The notes below the pieces were generated by a model. It was not told the origin of the DNA. It ran no database searches and saw only the letters and a list, made by a program, of their open reading frames with translations. From Mucilaginibacter terrigena (GTDB taxonomy: Bacteria > Bacteroidota > Bacteroidia > Sphingobacteriales > Sphingobacteriaceae), in contig NZ_SEWG01000002.1 in NCBI RefSeq assembly GCF_004168255.1, forward strand, positions 62,001-126,000: a DNA stretch of 64,000 nucleotides. Direction: 5' to 3'. Both the position numbers and the translations under genes were made by a program. Positions 8,974 to 17,783 of the stretch are shown one piece after another (within the stretch, counting starts at the first letter, position 1; every line of letters begins with the position of its first letter).

Positions 8974-9777
8974 ATGAAAAAATTTAGACCCATCCTTGCA
9001 CTGGCTGTAGTTGCCATTGCCATTTATGCCTGTTCTACAGTTCCGTTAACAGGCCGCTCGCAATTAAGCCTTGTTAGCGATGACCAGATAAACCCTGCAG
9101 CCGCGCAAAGTTACAGGCAGTTATTATCTGACCCCAGCACCAAAGTTATTAATACCGGCACCGATGCCCAGCGTGTTAAACGCATTGGCAGCCAGTTGGC
9201 AACAGCTATCGACGGCTATTTAAAGGCTAATGGCTACGCCGGCCAATACAATTACCAATGGGAGTTTAACCTTATACAAAGTAAAGAAATAAACGCCTGG
9301 TGTATGCCGGGTGGTAAAGTAGCCGTTTACAGCGGCTTACTGCCGGTTACACAAACAGATGCCGGCCTGGCAACCGTTATGGGCCACGAAATTGGCCACG
9401 CTATTGCCCATCACTCTGCCGAAGCGCTTTCGCAGCAAATGGCTGTACAGGCCGGCGGTGCAGCGGTTGGCGCGGCTACCGGCAACAAATCGCAAACCAC
9501 GCAGGCTATTATCGGTACATTATATGGCGTAGGCGGGCAGCTGGCTACTTTAAAATATTCGAGGGATAAAGAGAACGAAGCCGACAGGCTTGGTTTAACC
9601 TTTATGGCAATGGCCGGTTACGACCCGCGCCAGGCCGTTAGTTTTTGGCAGCGTATGGCAGCCCAAAACCAGGGCGCCCCGCCGGAGTTTTTGAGCACCC
9701 ACCCAAGTGATGCTACACGTATTGCCAATATCCAAAAGCTGATACCCGAAGCAATGAAATATTATAAGGGGAAATAA
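8974..9777 (+). CDS. M48-family zinc metalloprotease, lipoprotein
   Basis: The protein (267 aa) has a lipobox IAIYAC with Cys20 as the likely lipid site, so it should be a periplasm-facing lipoprotein. The zinc-binding motif HEIGH spans His138-His142 and the third ligand is Glu202 in NEADRLG. This single-domain architecture resembles the LoiP/YcaL/BepA type of outer-membrane quality-control proteases, but it lacks the TPR domain of BepA. It follows plsY closely, and a terminator hairpin follows 20 bp after its stop. Confidence 0.9.
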   Translation: MKKFRPILALAVVAIAIYACSTVPLTGRSQLSLVSDDQINPAAAQSYRQLLSDPSTKVINTGTDAQRVKRIGSQLATAIDGYLKANGYAGQYNYQWEFNLIQSKEINAWCMPGGKVAVYSGLLPVTQTDAGLATVMGHEIGHAIAHHSAEALSQQMAVQAGGAAVGAATGNKSQTTQAIIGTLYGVGGQLATLKYSRDKENEADRLGLTFMAMAGYDPRQAVSFWQRMAAQNQGAPPEFLSTHPSDATRIANIQKLIPEAMKYYKGK

Positions 9778-9797
9778 ACAACAATAAAGATTTTTAC

Positions 9798-9831
9798 AAA
9801 GGCCACAGAGATTAATTTCGATGTGGCCTTT
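9798..9831 (+). terminator. Terminator after the M48 protease gene
   Basis: A 10-bp stem, AAAGGCCACA (9798-9807) with TGTGGCCTTT (9822-9831), has a 14-nt loop and is followed by CTTGTTT. Confidence 0.7.
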
Positions 9832-9856
9832 CTTGTTTATGAAATAGATATTTTTG

Positions 9857-9974
9857 CACTCGCCTGGCTCCAGCCGAGTGAGGACTATTACACGGCCTCG
9901 GACCGCAGTAATTGTATTAACACAGGCGGCCGGAGGCCTTATAATAGTAGTCACTCGTGAAGACGCGAGCGACT
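9857..9974. repeat. REP-like inverted pair with capped hairpins
   Basis: Two 25-nt arms (9876-9900 and 9932-9956) are imperfect inverted copies of each other. Each outer end carries its own GC-rich hairpin: CACTCG/CGAGTG (9857-9880) and AGTCACTCG with CGAGCGACT (9949-9974). The whole unit could fold into a long cruciform. It fills the gap before yqjF. Confidence 0.6.
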
Positions 9975-10019
9975 AAGTAAAACCATCAAACAAACCCCAC
10001 TATTAACAGTTTTACCATC

Positions 10020-10769
10020 ATGGCTACTTCTAAATCCCGCTTTCTTACGGCCCAGTGGCGTAACCTGGTAATGCTGAATTACGAGGTTGATCCCGAAATA
10101 TTGAAACCTTATTTGCCCGCTGCTACTGAGATAGACCTTTGGCAGGGTAAGGCATTAGTGAGCATGGTAGGTTTTATGTTCCAGGATACGCGGGTGCTGG
10201 GCATAAAATGGCCATTCCATGTGAATTTTGAAGAAGTGAACCTGCGCTTTTACGTGCGCCATTTTGATGGTAAGCAATGGAAACGCGGGGCGGTATTTAT
10301 AAGCGAAATAGTGCCTAAAAGCATGATCGTGTTGATTGCAAACAACCTGTATAAAGAACATTACCGCGCACTGCCCATGCGGCATTCTGTAACCAGGGAT
10401 GGCCCTAACCATACGCAATTCTTATACGAGTGGAAACTAAAAGGAGTATGGAACAAGCTTGGCGCCACTGTTCGTAACAGCCTTATCCCAATTGAAGCCG
10501 GCAGCCCCGAAGAGTTTATATTTGAACATTACTGGGGCTATAACCGCCTCACCGATTATAAGACCATGCAGTACGAGGTTGAGCATATCGCCTGGCAAAT
10601 TGCCGAAGTAAAAGATTTTGTTTTTGAAGCCGATATAAGGGAATTATATGGCGATGCATTTGTGCCTTACCTGAGTGCTAAACCATTCTCGGCGTTTTGG
10701 GCCAATGGGTCGGAGATAGCGGTTAGGATAGCGGATAAGCTATTGTTAGATCCGGTGGTGCCGGGGTAG
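10020..10769 (+). CDS. YqjF family protein (DUF2071)
   Basis: The 249-aa protein has the DUF2071/YqjF pattern: FLTAQWRNLVMLNYEVDPEILKPYLP at the start, then ALVSMVGFMFQDTRVLG and EEVNLRFYVRH. The fold is related to acetoacetate decarboxylase. No reaction is established for most members. It has no signal peptide. It is convergent with the broken PIN gene, whose original stop lies one base from the yqjF stop. Confidence 0.85.
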   Translation: MATSKSRFLTAQWRNLVMLNYEVDPEILKPYLPAATEIDLWQGKALVSMVGFMFQDTRVLGIKWPFHVNFEEVNLRFYVRHFDGKQWKRGAVFISEIVPKSMIVLIANNLYKEHYRALPMRHSVTRDGPNHTQFLYEWKLKGVWNKLGATVRNSLIPIEAGSPEEFIFEHYWGYNRLTDYKTMQYEVEHIAWQIAEVKDFVFEADIRELYGDAFVPYLSAKPFSAFWANGSEIAVRIADKLLLDPVVPG

Positions 10770-10770
10770 A

Positions 10771-11147
10771 TTAAAAGTTGTAAGGGTCTATTACCACAAG
10801 ATTGGCGATATTCTTAAAATCACGAGTATTACGTGTAATTAAATCATGGCCATAACTATTGCCGTAGCCGCAATAATAACATCAGGTAGCTTCGCACTTT
10901 TAAATTTTCTGAGCTCTATCGTTTGTTTGATGACATCTTCTGTAAGTTGATGAATTGTGGCCGTATCTAAAAAGTTAGACAACCCTTCAGTGGCGGATGG
11001 GTGACCAAGAACTTCGATTTGATTGATAACTGAGGTGTAAAATCCTCCATCAATAATGTTATTTATATAGTGGGTGATGTCCTCCGGCAGAATGCCAGCG
11101 GTATATTCTAAAAGTATATTAGTATCAATTAAAAACGTCTTTCCCAC
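10771..11147 (-). pseudogene. PIN-domain toxin (VapC-like), frameshifted near the C-terminus
   Basis: VapC toxins are Mg-dependent PIN ribonucleases. MGKTFLIDTNILLEY carries the first Asp; E44 in NQIEVLGH and D89 in AKLPDVIIAATAIV are further acidic positions. The frame then reads VMAMI and stops at 10839. In the next frame the normal PIN ending follows without a break: GHDLITRNTRDFKNIANLVV, with a stop at 10771-10773. One missing base near 10853-10856 (GTTATGG in place of GTTTATGG) explains this. The truncated 102-aa product loses the last conserved Asp. It overlaps the antitoxin gene by 19 bp. A sequencing error is possible. Confidence 0.8.
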
Positions 11148-11365
11148 TCTCCACGCTCTTTTTCTATATCCAAAATCATTTTTTTCGCTAACTCTTTATC
11201 AAGCGTACCGGCGTACTCCGAAGGTTTTTTTTTCAGGGTAGATTTGGGTTTATCTTGCAATTGTTTCAAATCCTCGTGCTTAGCAGTTATCTCATTCCAT
11301 TCATTGATTGGGATAATTACAGCGGTGTGGTTACCAGAATCATCAGAAATATATTGTAATGACAT
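11129..11365 (-). CDS. Antitoxin of the PIN toxin
   Basis: This 78-aa protein has a beta-rich N-terminus (MSLQYISDDSGNHTAVIIPINEWNEI) of the Phd/VapB-like type and a charged helical C-terminus likely to bind the toxin. It is placed just before the PIN gene and overlaps it by 19 bp, the usual antitoxin-toxin order. With the toxin truncated it may now be an orphan. The exact antitoxin family is uncertain. Confidence 0.7.
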   Translation of the reverse strand: MSLQYISDDSGNHTAVIIPINEWNEITAKHEDLKQLQDKPKSTLKKKPSEYAGTLDKELAKKMILDIEKERGEWERRF

Positions 11366-11419
11366 TGCTTTACTATTTAAGTAAAAATAACAATTTTTAA
11401 TTTAACGGGCAATTTGCAA

Positions 11420-12688
11420 TTATCTTGTAACCCCCAACACTTCCAATATAGCCTTTGCCTTCAATAAACATTCCTCATATTCCTGCCCGGGATCAGCGTG
11501 GTAGGTAATGGCGCTGCCTACATGGAACGATAAATATTTTTTGGCGCTGTTGTATAGCAGGGTACGGATCACCACGTTAAAATCAAAATCATCATCCGGA
11601 CTAAAGTAACCTATTGCCCCGGAATACACGCCGCGTTTGCTTCGTTCGTATCGTTCCATCAATTGCATGGCACTTATCTTGGGTGCGCCCGTCATACTTC
11701 CCATGGGGAAGGTATTTTTTACGGCCTCGACCGCGGATACATCATCGCGCAGTTCGCATACTACGGTCGATACCATCTGGTGCACTTGCTTAAAGCTTTG
11801 AATATCGTAAAGCTCCTCGGTTTTAACTGTGCCGGGTCTGGCCGAGTGGGTGAGGTCGTTGCGTACCAGGTCTACTATCATCACGTTTTCCTGCAGCTCC
11901 TTTGGGTGGTTGCGCAGTTCTTCGATGATGGTTTTATCTATAACATCATCCGCATCCCGCCTGGCGGTACCTTTTATAGGCTGCGAGATAAGTTTGCTAC
12001 CCCGCTTTGCCAGAAAACGCTCGGGCGAGGCGCACATGATATAATTACCTTCCCATTTAAAAAAAGTAGAGAACGGCGTAGGCGATAATTGGTTCAGGTT
12101 CCGAAAGATAGATAGCGGTTCTATCTCCGTATTATCCGCATAAAATTCCTGGCAAAAGTTGGTCACATAAATATCGCCGCGGATAATGTGTTGCTGGATC
12201 TTTTCTACAGTTTCGACATATTCTGCCCGGCTGAAACGCGGTTGCAGGTTAATAGCGGGTTGTTGTTCAACTTTAGAGAGTTCGGGTCTCTCTATGGCTT
12301 CTAATATTTTCGATGCCTGTTCTCCAATTATCTCAACCGTATTTCCAGTTATGCTGATTAATATCTCGGGCGCAAAAAAGTACAGATCGGGGAAATCGAG
12401 GTGGTCGGTATTATTGGACTGTAGGTTCTCCACCTCGTTCTTCAAGTCGTATCCAAGGAAGCCGGTGATCCATCCGGAATTGGCGTTTTTAAAACCGGAT
12501 AGCTGCGCGAAAGCATCGCCCGCATTTGTAGTTAGTTCAGCTTTGGCACCAATGGCAATAATGGTATCAAACTTGCCGTAGGGGTCGTTAAAACTATTGC
12601 TGTCGAGATAGCACAAGGTGTCAAATTTTGCTGCCCATGCAAGCGCCTTTTGTTTAAATAATGCTACGTCGGTTACCTCGGTTATCAC
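11420..12688 (-). CDS. pabB: Aminodeoxychorismate synthase component I
   Basis: PabB makes 4-amino-4-deoxychorismate from chorismate for folate synthesis. The chorismate-binding domain spans about residues 145-420: SRAEYVETVEKIQQHIIRGDIY, the active-site lysine in QPIKGTARR, IVDLVRNDL, and the GSMTGAPKI motif. PIKGT favours PabB over anthranilate synthase TrpE. The frame is open to a TTG at 12715, but that lies inside the purA terminator, so I take the GTG at 12688 (422 aa). A class IV aminotransferase at 25531 may supply the PabC step. Confidence 0.9.
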   Translation of the reverse strand: MITEVTDVALFKQKALAWAAKFDTLCYLDSNSFNDPYGKFDTIIAIGAKAELTTNAGDAFAQLSGFKNANSGWITGFLGYDLKNEVENLQSNNTDHLDFPDLYFFAPEILISITGNTVEIIGEQASKILEAIERPELSKVEQQPAINLQPRFSRAEYVETVEKIQQHIIRGDIYVTNFCQEFYADNTEIEPLSIFRNLNQLSPTPFSTFFKWEGNYIMCASPERFLAKRGSKLISQPIKGTARRDADDVIDKTIIEELRNHPKELQENVMIVDLVRNDLTHSARPGTVKTEELYDIQSFKQVHQMVSTVVCELRDDVSAVEAVKNTFPMGSMTGAPKISAMQLMERYERSKRGVYSGAIGYFSPDDDFDFNVVIRTLLYNSAKKYLSFHVGSAITYHADPGQEYEECLLKAKAILEVLGVTR

Positions 12689-12692
12689 GCCA

Positions 12693-12700
12693 CAAAAATA
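12693..12700 (-). promoter_or_regulatory. pabB -7 box TATTTTTG, 4 nt before the GTG start
   Basis: TATTTTTG fits TAnnTTTG, followed by TGGC and GTG. This supports both the GTG start and a leaderless transcript. Confidence 0.55.
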
Positions 12701-12711
12701 GTTAAGTAAAT

Positions 12712-12743
12712 ACAAAAGGCCCCGATTTATCGGGGCCTTTTGT
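12712..12743 (-). terminator. purA terminator
   Basis: A perfect 15-bp inverted repeat (12712-12726 with 12729-12743, core GGCCCCGAT/ATCGGGGCC) starts 21 bp after the purA stop. Its A/T-rich ends give a U-tract in either direction. Confidence 0.9.
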
Positions 12744-12764
12744 ATGTTTAATTGATAAATTCTT

Positions 12765-14042
12765 TTAGTGCAACACCAAAGTCTGCTTTCTATCCGGGCC
12801 TACAGATAACCATTTTACCGGCACTTCAAGCTCGGCTTCTAAAAAGTTGATGTATGATTGCAACCTCGCCGGGATCTCGTTCAGTTCGGTAATGCCGGTC
12901 AGGTCTTCGTTCCAGCCGTCAATTTCTTTCAGTACCGGGTGGGCGTCAACCGAGCAAATATCGTAGGGCATGTAATCTATCTGTTCGCCCAAATAGTTGT
13001 AATGGGTACAAGCGTAGATCTTATCAAAACCGCTTAGTACATCAGCCTTGGTCATTACCAGTTGGGTAACACCATTCAGCATAATGGCATATTTAAGCGC
13101 CGGCAGGTCTATCCAGCCACAACGGCGCGGCCTGCCTGTAGTAGCGCCAAACTCGTGGCCTATCCGACGTAGTTCTTCGCCCGTTTCGTCGTTAAGTTCG
13201 GTAGGGAAGGGGCCACCACCAACACGGGTACAATAAGCTTTAAAAATGCCTATCACATCGCCAATTTTGCTTGGGGCAATACCTAAACCGGTACACGCGC
13301 CTGCCGCGGTAGTGTTTGATGAGGTTACAAACGGATACGAACCAAAGTCGATATCCAGCATAGCGCCTTGTGCGCCCTCTGCCAAAACCTTTTTGCCGTC
13401 CTTTATATATTGGTTCACCAGGTGCTCGCTATCAACCAGCGGGAATTTCTTGATCAGCTCAATAGCTTCAAAAAATGCGGCTTCGCGTTCGCTGAAATCG
13501 GCAACTTCACCATACATGGCTTGCAGCATTGAGGTATGCTTATCAACAAGTTTCTGGTATTTTTCTTTGAAATCGGCTAAAGTAATGTCGCCTATACGTA
13601 AACCGTTGCGGCCGGTTTTATCCATGTAAGTTGGGCCGATACCCTTTAGCGTCGAGCCAATTTTGCCATCACCCATTTTCTTTTCAGATGCGGCATCAAG
13701 CAACTGATGGGTTGGCAGAATAAGGTGCGCCTTTTTGGCTATCATCAAATTCTTTTTGGCCAGCAGGTCGTGGCCTGCATCTTTAAGCTTATCAAGCTCT
13801 TTTTTTAGGGTGATAGGGTCTATCACAACACCGTTACCTATCAGGTTCATGGTGTTATCAAAGAAAATGCCCGAAGGGATTGTATTCAGTACAAATTTTT
13901 TGCCTTCAAACTCTAAGGTGTGGCCGGCATTTGGCCCGCCCTGGAAACGTGCTATCAGGTCGTAACCTGCGCTAAGCACATCAACAATCTTTCCTTTACC
14001 TTCGTCGCCCCACTGGAGGCCTAATAATACGTCAACAGCCAT
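12765..14042 (-). CDS. purA: Adenylosuccinate synthetase
   Basis: PurA joins IMP and aspartate with GTP hydrolysis, the first committed step to AMP. At 425 aa it is normal in length. Motifs include the N-terminal GLQWGDEGKGKIVD loop, FQGGPNAGHT, KGIGPTYMDKTGRNG, and TTGRPRRCGW. The ATG overlaps the stop of the abiEii-like gene by one base (TAATG), so purA is the last gene of fur-DUF6922-abiEii-purA and may be translationally coupled. A strong terminator follows. Confidence 0.97.
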   Translation of the reverse strand: MAVDVLLGLQWGDEGKGKIVDVLSAGYDLIARFQGGPNAGHTLEFEGKKFVLNTIPSGIFFDNTMNLIGNGVVIDPITLKKELDKLKDAGHDLLAKKNLMIAKKAHLILPTHQLLDAASEKKMGDGKIGSTLKGIGPTYMDKTGRNGLRIGDITLADFKEKYQKLVDKHTSMLQAMYGEVADFSEREAAFFEAIELIKKFPLVDSEHLVNQYIKDGKKVLAEGAQGAMLDIDFGSYPFVTSSNTTAAGACTGLGIAPSKIGDVIGIFKAYCTRVGGGPFPTELNDETGEELRRIGHEFGATTGRPRRCGWIDLPALKYAIMLNGVTQLVMTKADVLSGFDKIYACTHYNYLGEQIDYMPYDICSVDAHPVLKEIDGWNEDLTGITELNEIPARLQSYINFLEAELEVPVKWLSVGPDRKQTLVLH

Positions 14043-14671
14043 TAATTTATCTTTTTATAATAATCGTCTAATGCTTTTACAATTGTGCTTTTCACTTTCG
14101 TCCATGTCATGCCTTCCAAACATTCAGGATCAATTGTATCCTCTGCATCGGAGAAATAAACTACCGACCGAATAACTGCAAAGGTATCATCATATGGATA
14201 TCTATCATGATAAAACTGAAAAAGATCATTGAGGGAAAAGAATTGCAAAAGTTTTGCTATATCCCAAAAGTCCTTTTTAAGCCCTCTACCTTTCACTGCA
14301 TTAAGCTTCAAAGCTATCAAATCTTTAATATCAGCGAATGGTATGTTTTCAACAATTTGCGCTGGATAAAGAAAGGGGTCCTTTACAGCCAAAAAATCAA
14401 CCTTTACATCGTTAATAATACACTGATAAATTGATTTTAACCTGTTATTTGTAGTAATAATATAGTCAAAGTTATTATTAAGGGCTTCTACCAATAAATC
14501 CTTTTCCAAAGGAGTGTCAGTAAAGAAATCTAAATCGATTGATTTTCGGTGTCCGTAAAAAAGTGAGAGTGCAGTGCCACCTGCCAATCTAAATTGCTGT
14601 AATTCAGGTATCGAAACAAGTTTTTTTAGAAGCTCCAGTGTAGCTGGTTCAACTGTTTCTTTTCGTAACAT
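14042..14671 (-). CDS. AbiEii-type nucleotidyltransferase toxin
   Basis: AbiEii/MenT-type toxins are DNA-polymerase-beta-like nucleotidyltransferases. The active site is visible as RLAGGTALSLFYGHR followed by SIDLDFFTD, with further acidic residue in VKVDFLAV and the family's ALKLNAVKGRGLKKDFWD. At 209 aa it is in the normal range. Its start lies 46 bp inside the DUF6922 gene, and its stop overlaps the purA start. The partner gene is upstream, as in an antitoxin-toxin pair. Activity is inferred from family membership only. Confidence 0.85.
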   Translation of the reverse strand: MLRKETVEPATLELLKKLVSIPELQQFRLAGGTALSLFYGHRKSIDLDFFTDTPLEKDLLVEALNNNFDYIITTNNRLKSIYQCIINDVKVDFLAVKDPFLYPAQIVENIPFADIKDLIALKLNAVKGRGLKKDFWDIAKLLQFFSLNDLFQFYHDRYPYDDTFAVIRSVVYFSDAEDTIDPECLEGMTWTKVKSTIVKALDDYYKKIN

Positions 14672-14919
14672 TTAAAATCAGTAGGTTTAACCTTAAACAA
14701 GGTGCAGCAAAAATTTATGCTGATGTCAGAGAGCCAATGTGCCTGTTGGGCTAATTCCCCAACTTTTTTAAACCCATAAAATTTCAATAAGCTATCAAAA
14801 TCTTCTGCTTTTCCTCTTTCTATAACTTTCTCAACTACATGCACAGCATGTTTTTCAAAGTCGATACTATTCATATCAACGTCCCAAAATGCTTGTTTGC
14901 TTAAAATAGGCTTATCCAT
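14626..14919 (-). CDS. DUF6922 protein, probable partner/antitoxin of the AbiEii-like toxin
   Basis: The 97-aa protein carries the pattern KQAFWDVDMNSIDFEKHA then VIERGKAEDFDSLLKFYG, which I recognise as DUF6922, commonly found just before AbiEii-type genes in Bacteroidota. I chose MDKPILSKQ at 14919, 2 bp after the fur stop; an upstream Met would overlap fur. The role as antitoxin is inferred from gene order and overlap, not from any known structure. Confidence 0.75.
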   Translation of the reverse strand: MDKPILSKQAFWDVDMNSIDFEKHAVHVVEKVIERGKAEDFDSLLKFYGFKKVGELAQQAHWLSDISINFCCTLFKVKPTDFKCYEKKQLNQLHWSF

Positions 14920-14921
14920 TA

Positions 14922-15392
14922 TTACTGTGCTTTTCTGTCGCAAAAACCATCGCGCAGCTTAATGCAGTTACCGTACAGGTTTAGTGAGTGGTGTTTTATA
15001 TCAAATTTTAAAATATCACCCATCATGCTTTGGATCTGCTGGATGCGCGGGTCGCAAAACTCAACCACCTTACCGCAATCGATACAGATGATATGGTCGT
15101 GCTGTTTATAGCCGTACGATTTTTCGAACTGGGCCATGTTTTTGCCAAACTGGTGCTTGGTTACCAGGTCGCACGATACCAAAAGTTCGAGGGTGTTGTA
15201 AACCGTTGCGCGGCTTACACGGTACTTTTTATTCTTCATGTGGATGTATAACGATTCCACATCAAAATGATCGCTTCTCGAATAAATTTCTTCGAGTATG
15301 GCAAAGCGCTCGGGGGTTTTCCTCAGGCTTTTGTTTTCGAGGTAGGCCTCAAAAATCTTTTTCACCAACGCAATGGTTTCCTGTACAGGCAT
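14922..15392 (-). CDS. fur: Fur-family metal- or peroxide-responsive repressor
   Basis: The 156-aa protein has the Fur winged helix ([13 protein letters not shown]...[18 protein letters not shown]) and a metal-binding dimerisation domain with [15 protein letters not shown], where the CxxC pair forms a structural zinc site, and a C-terminal GNC/GFC pair for the second half. Fur, PerR and Zur cannot be told apart safely from sequence alone. It is the first gene of the run that ends in purA. Confidence 0.92.
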   Translation of the reverse strand: MPVQETIALVKKIFEAYLENKSLRKTPERFAILEEIYSRSDHFDVESLYIHMKNKKYRVSRATVYNTLELLVSCDLVTKHQFGKNMAQFEKSYGYKQHDHIICIDCGKVVEFCDPRIQQIQSMMGDILKFDIKHHSLNLYGNCIKLRDGFCDRKAQ

Positions 15393-15410
15393 AATGTTAA
15401 ATTAACAAAG

Positions 15411-15418
15411 CAAAGGTA
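15411..15418 (-). promoter_or_regulatory. fur -7 box TACCTTTG
   Basis: TACCTTTG on the minus strand lies 18 nt upstream of the fur ATG. The rest of the 15393-15534 gap holds only short imperfect direct repeats (TCTTGACTCTTGACTCT at 15498-15514). Confidence 0.5.
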
Positions 15419-15534
15419 TTAATTATTTTGGAGAATAGAGCCAGGAATCAAGAACTCAGGAGCCGGGAAATGAGTGCGATTTTGCACAACACTGTTCTGT
15501 CTTGACTCTTGACTCTAAATGTCTTGCCTATCTA

Positions 15535-17757
15535 TCAAGACGCTTTTTCAATCACCGAATCGAACCTGATGACAGAGGTAATACCCTTTACCTGGTTCAG
15601 TTTTTTGATCAGGTTATCCAGGTGCTCGGTATCGTTCACATAAACCATTATCGAGCCTTCAAATATACCGTTATCACTATCAACCGTAATAGAACGGATG
15701 TTCACCTTAAAATCATTTGATATAACGGTGGTTAGCTTGTTTATTAAACCCACATCATCAATACCGGTAATGCGCAGGCCGGTTAAAAAGGCCAGTTCCA
15801 ATTGTTTGGTCCACTTAGCTTTAACAATTCGGTAGCCGTAATTGGCCATCAGTTTTGCCGCGTTGGGGCAGTTGGTACGGTGTATCTTGATACCATCGCT
15901 CACGGTAACAAAACCAAAAACATCATCGCCCGGGATGGGGTTACAGCAATTGGCCAGCTTGTAATCTATTTTTTGCAGGTCCTCGCCAAAAAGCAATACA
16001 TCGCTATCCTTGGTTTTTAAATTTTTTACAAGGCTTTGCAGCTGTTCGTTTTCTATTTTATCCTGTGGCTTGTTCTCAACTACTTTTTCTAATGCCTGGT
16101 ACTCCTTAAGGTCTTTCATATCAATAAGCCCTTTGGCTACATTGTAAAAAAGGTCCTGCGTGGATGGCAGCTTAAAATAGTAACTCAGTTTGTGGATATT
16201 CTCGGAGTTGTAGGTGATCTTTAACGATTTCATCTTACGCTCCAGTATTTCCTTGCCATCATCGGCAATCTTGCGCTTTTCCTCTTTTAAGGCCGATTTA
16301 ATTTTAGCCTTAGCCTTAGCGGTAACCACAAAGTTAAGCCAATCCTCTTTAGGGGCCTGTTTGCTCGATGTAATGATCTCTACCTGGTCGCCGTTTTGCA
16401 ATTTGTAGCTTAACGGTACCAGTTTATGGTTTACTTTGGCGCCAATACAGCTTGCACCCACATCGGTATGTATCTCAAAAGCAAAATCGAGCGCGGTGGC
16501 GTTTAGCGGCAATTGTATCAACGCGCCCTTAGGGGTAAATATGAAGATCTCGTCGCTAAAAAGGTTCATCTTAAAGTCGTCCAGGAAGTCAAGCGCGTTC
16601 GAGTCGGGGTTTTTCAACATATCCCTAACCTTTTGCACCCAAAGATCGAGCCCGCTATCGGTAGATGATTCCTTGTATTTCCAATGCGCCGCAAAACCTT
16701 TTTCGGCAATCTCGTTCATGCGTTTGGTACGGATCTGTACTTCCACCCATTGCCCGCGCGGGCCCATAACGGTGGTGTGCAGCGATTCGTAGCCATTCGC
16801 CTTTGGCGACGAGATCCAGTCGCGCAGCCTGTCGGGGTTTGGGCGGTAAAGATCTGTTACTATCGAGTAAGCCTTCCAGCAATCCGCTTTTTCACTCTCA
16901 GGTGTGCTGTCCAAAATTATCCTGATGGCAAAAAGGTCGTACACTTCCTCAAAGGGGATGGCCTTTTTCTTCATCTTATTCCAGATGGAATGGATGGATT
17001 TTGGGCGGCCGAACAATTCGCCATGCAGATCTTGTCCTTCCAGTACTTTTTGCACCGGCTCAATAAAATCACGAATGAATTTTTCGCGCTCGGTCTTTTT
17101 CTCGTTCAGTTTGTTTTTAATGAACTGGTAAGTTTCGCGCTCCATGTATTTCATGGACAGGTCTTCCAACTCTGATTTAATGGCATACAAACCCAAACGG
17201 TGGGCAAGCGGCGCGTACAGGTACACCGTTTCTGACGATAGTTTAAGCTGCTTATCGCGCGGCATAAACTCCATGGTGCGCATATTATGCAGCCTGTCGG
17301 CCAGTTTTATCAGTATCACCCTTACATCATCGGCAAGGGTAAGCAGCATTTTACGGAAGTTTTCGGCCTGTAACGAACTGTTGGTATCAAACACACCCGA
17401 TATTTTGGTTAAGCCGTCAATTATTTTGGCAACCTTTTTACCAAACTCCAGTTCAATATCTTCCAGCGTAACATCGGTATCTTCAACAACATCGTGCAAC
17501 AGTGCGCAAACAATAGATGTAGTACCCAGGCCAATTTCTTCGGCTGCTATCTGGGCTACCGCTATAGGGTGGTATATGTAGGGTTCGCCGCTTTTACGGC
17601 GCATATCTTTATGGCTTTCAAGGGCCATTTCAAAGGCCTTGCGTATCATGCGTTTATCGCCTTTTTGCAAGGTTGATTTACTGGCGCGCAGCAATGCCCG
17701 GTACCTTTTCAGGATCTCTTTTTTTTCGGCTTCCAGGTCAATCACTAAGTCTTTCAT
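15535..17757 (-). CDS. Bifunctional (p)ppGpp synthetase/hydrolase (RSH)
   Basis: RSH enzymes make and degrade the stringent-response alarmone. The 740-aa protein has the complete layout: HD hydrolase (residues about 45-200, His63, ALLHDVVEDTD at 86-95), synthetase (GRPKSIHSIWNKM to EVQIRTKRMNEIAEKGFAAHW), TGS domain (IFTPKGALIQLPLNATALDF) and a C-terminal ACT domain. Intact HD residues point to a SpoT/Rel-like bifunctional enzyme. It is divergent from the DUF4294 operon, with a perfect inverted repeat in the shared intergenic region. Confidence 0.96.
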   Translation of the reverse strand: MKDLVIDLEAEKKEILKRYRALLRASKSTLQKGDKRMIRKAFEMALESHKDMRRKSGEPYIYHPIAVAQIAAEEIGLGTTSIVCALLHDVVEDTDVTLEDIELEFGKKVAKIIDGLTKISGVFDTNSSLQAENFRKMLLTLADDVRVILIKLADRLHNMRTMEFMPRDKQLKLSSETVYLYAPLAHRLGLYAIKSELEDLSMKYMERETYQFIKNKLNEKKTEREKFIRDFIEPVQKVLEGQDLHGELFGRPKSIHSIWNKMKKKAIPFEEVYDLFAIRIILDSTPESEKADCWKAYSIVTDLYRPNPDRLRDWISSPKANGYESLHTTVMGPRGQWVEVQIRTKRMNEIAEKGFAAHWKYKESSTDSGLDLWVQKVRDMLKNPDSNALDFLDDFKMNLFSDEIFIFTPKGALIQLPLNATALDFAFEIHTDVGASCIGAKVNHKLVPLSYKLQNGDQVEIITSSKQAPKEDWLNFVVTAKAKAKIKSALKEEKRKIADDGKEILERKMKSLKITYNSENIHKLSYYFKLPSTQDLFYNVAKGLIDMKDLKEYQALEKVVENKPQDKIENEQLQSLVKNLKTKDSDVLLFGEDLQKIDYKLANCCNPIPGDDVFGFVTVSDGIKIHRTNCPNAAKLMANYGYRIVKAKWTKQLELAFLTGLRITGIDDVGLINKLTTVISNDFKVNIRSITVDSDNGIFEGSIMVYVNDTEHLDNLIKKLNQVKGITSVIRFDSVIEKAS

Positions 17758-17783
17758 GTATCAGCGTGTGTTCTATACTATCA

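Noticed and set aside
11663..12088. Long open frame on the plus strand inside pabB
   Set aside because: It is antisense to a clear pabB coding sequence and has no recognisable domain.
12689..12715. TTG start of pabB at 12715
   Set aside because: It lies inside the purA terminator hairpin and upstream of a -7 box; the GTG at 12688 is better placed.
15541..15570. GAATCGAACCT-like string that resembles a tRNA T-loop
   Set aside because: It is coding sequence of the RSH gene and no cloverleaf can be built around it.
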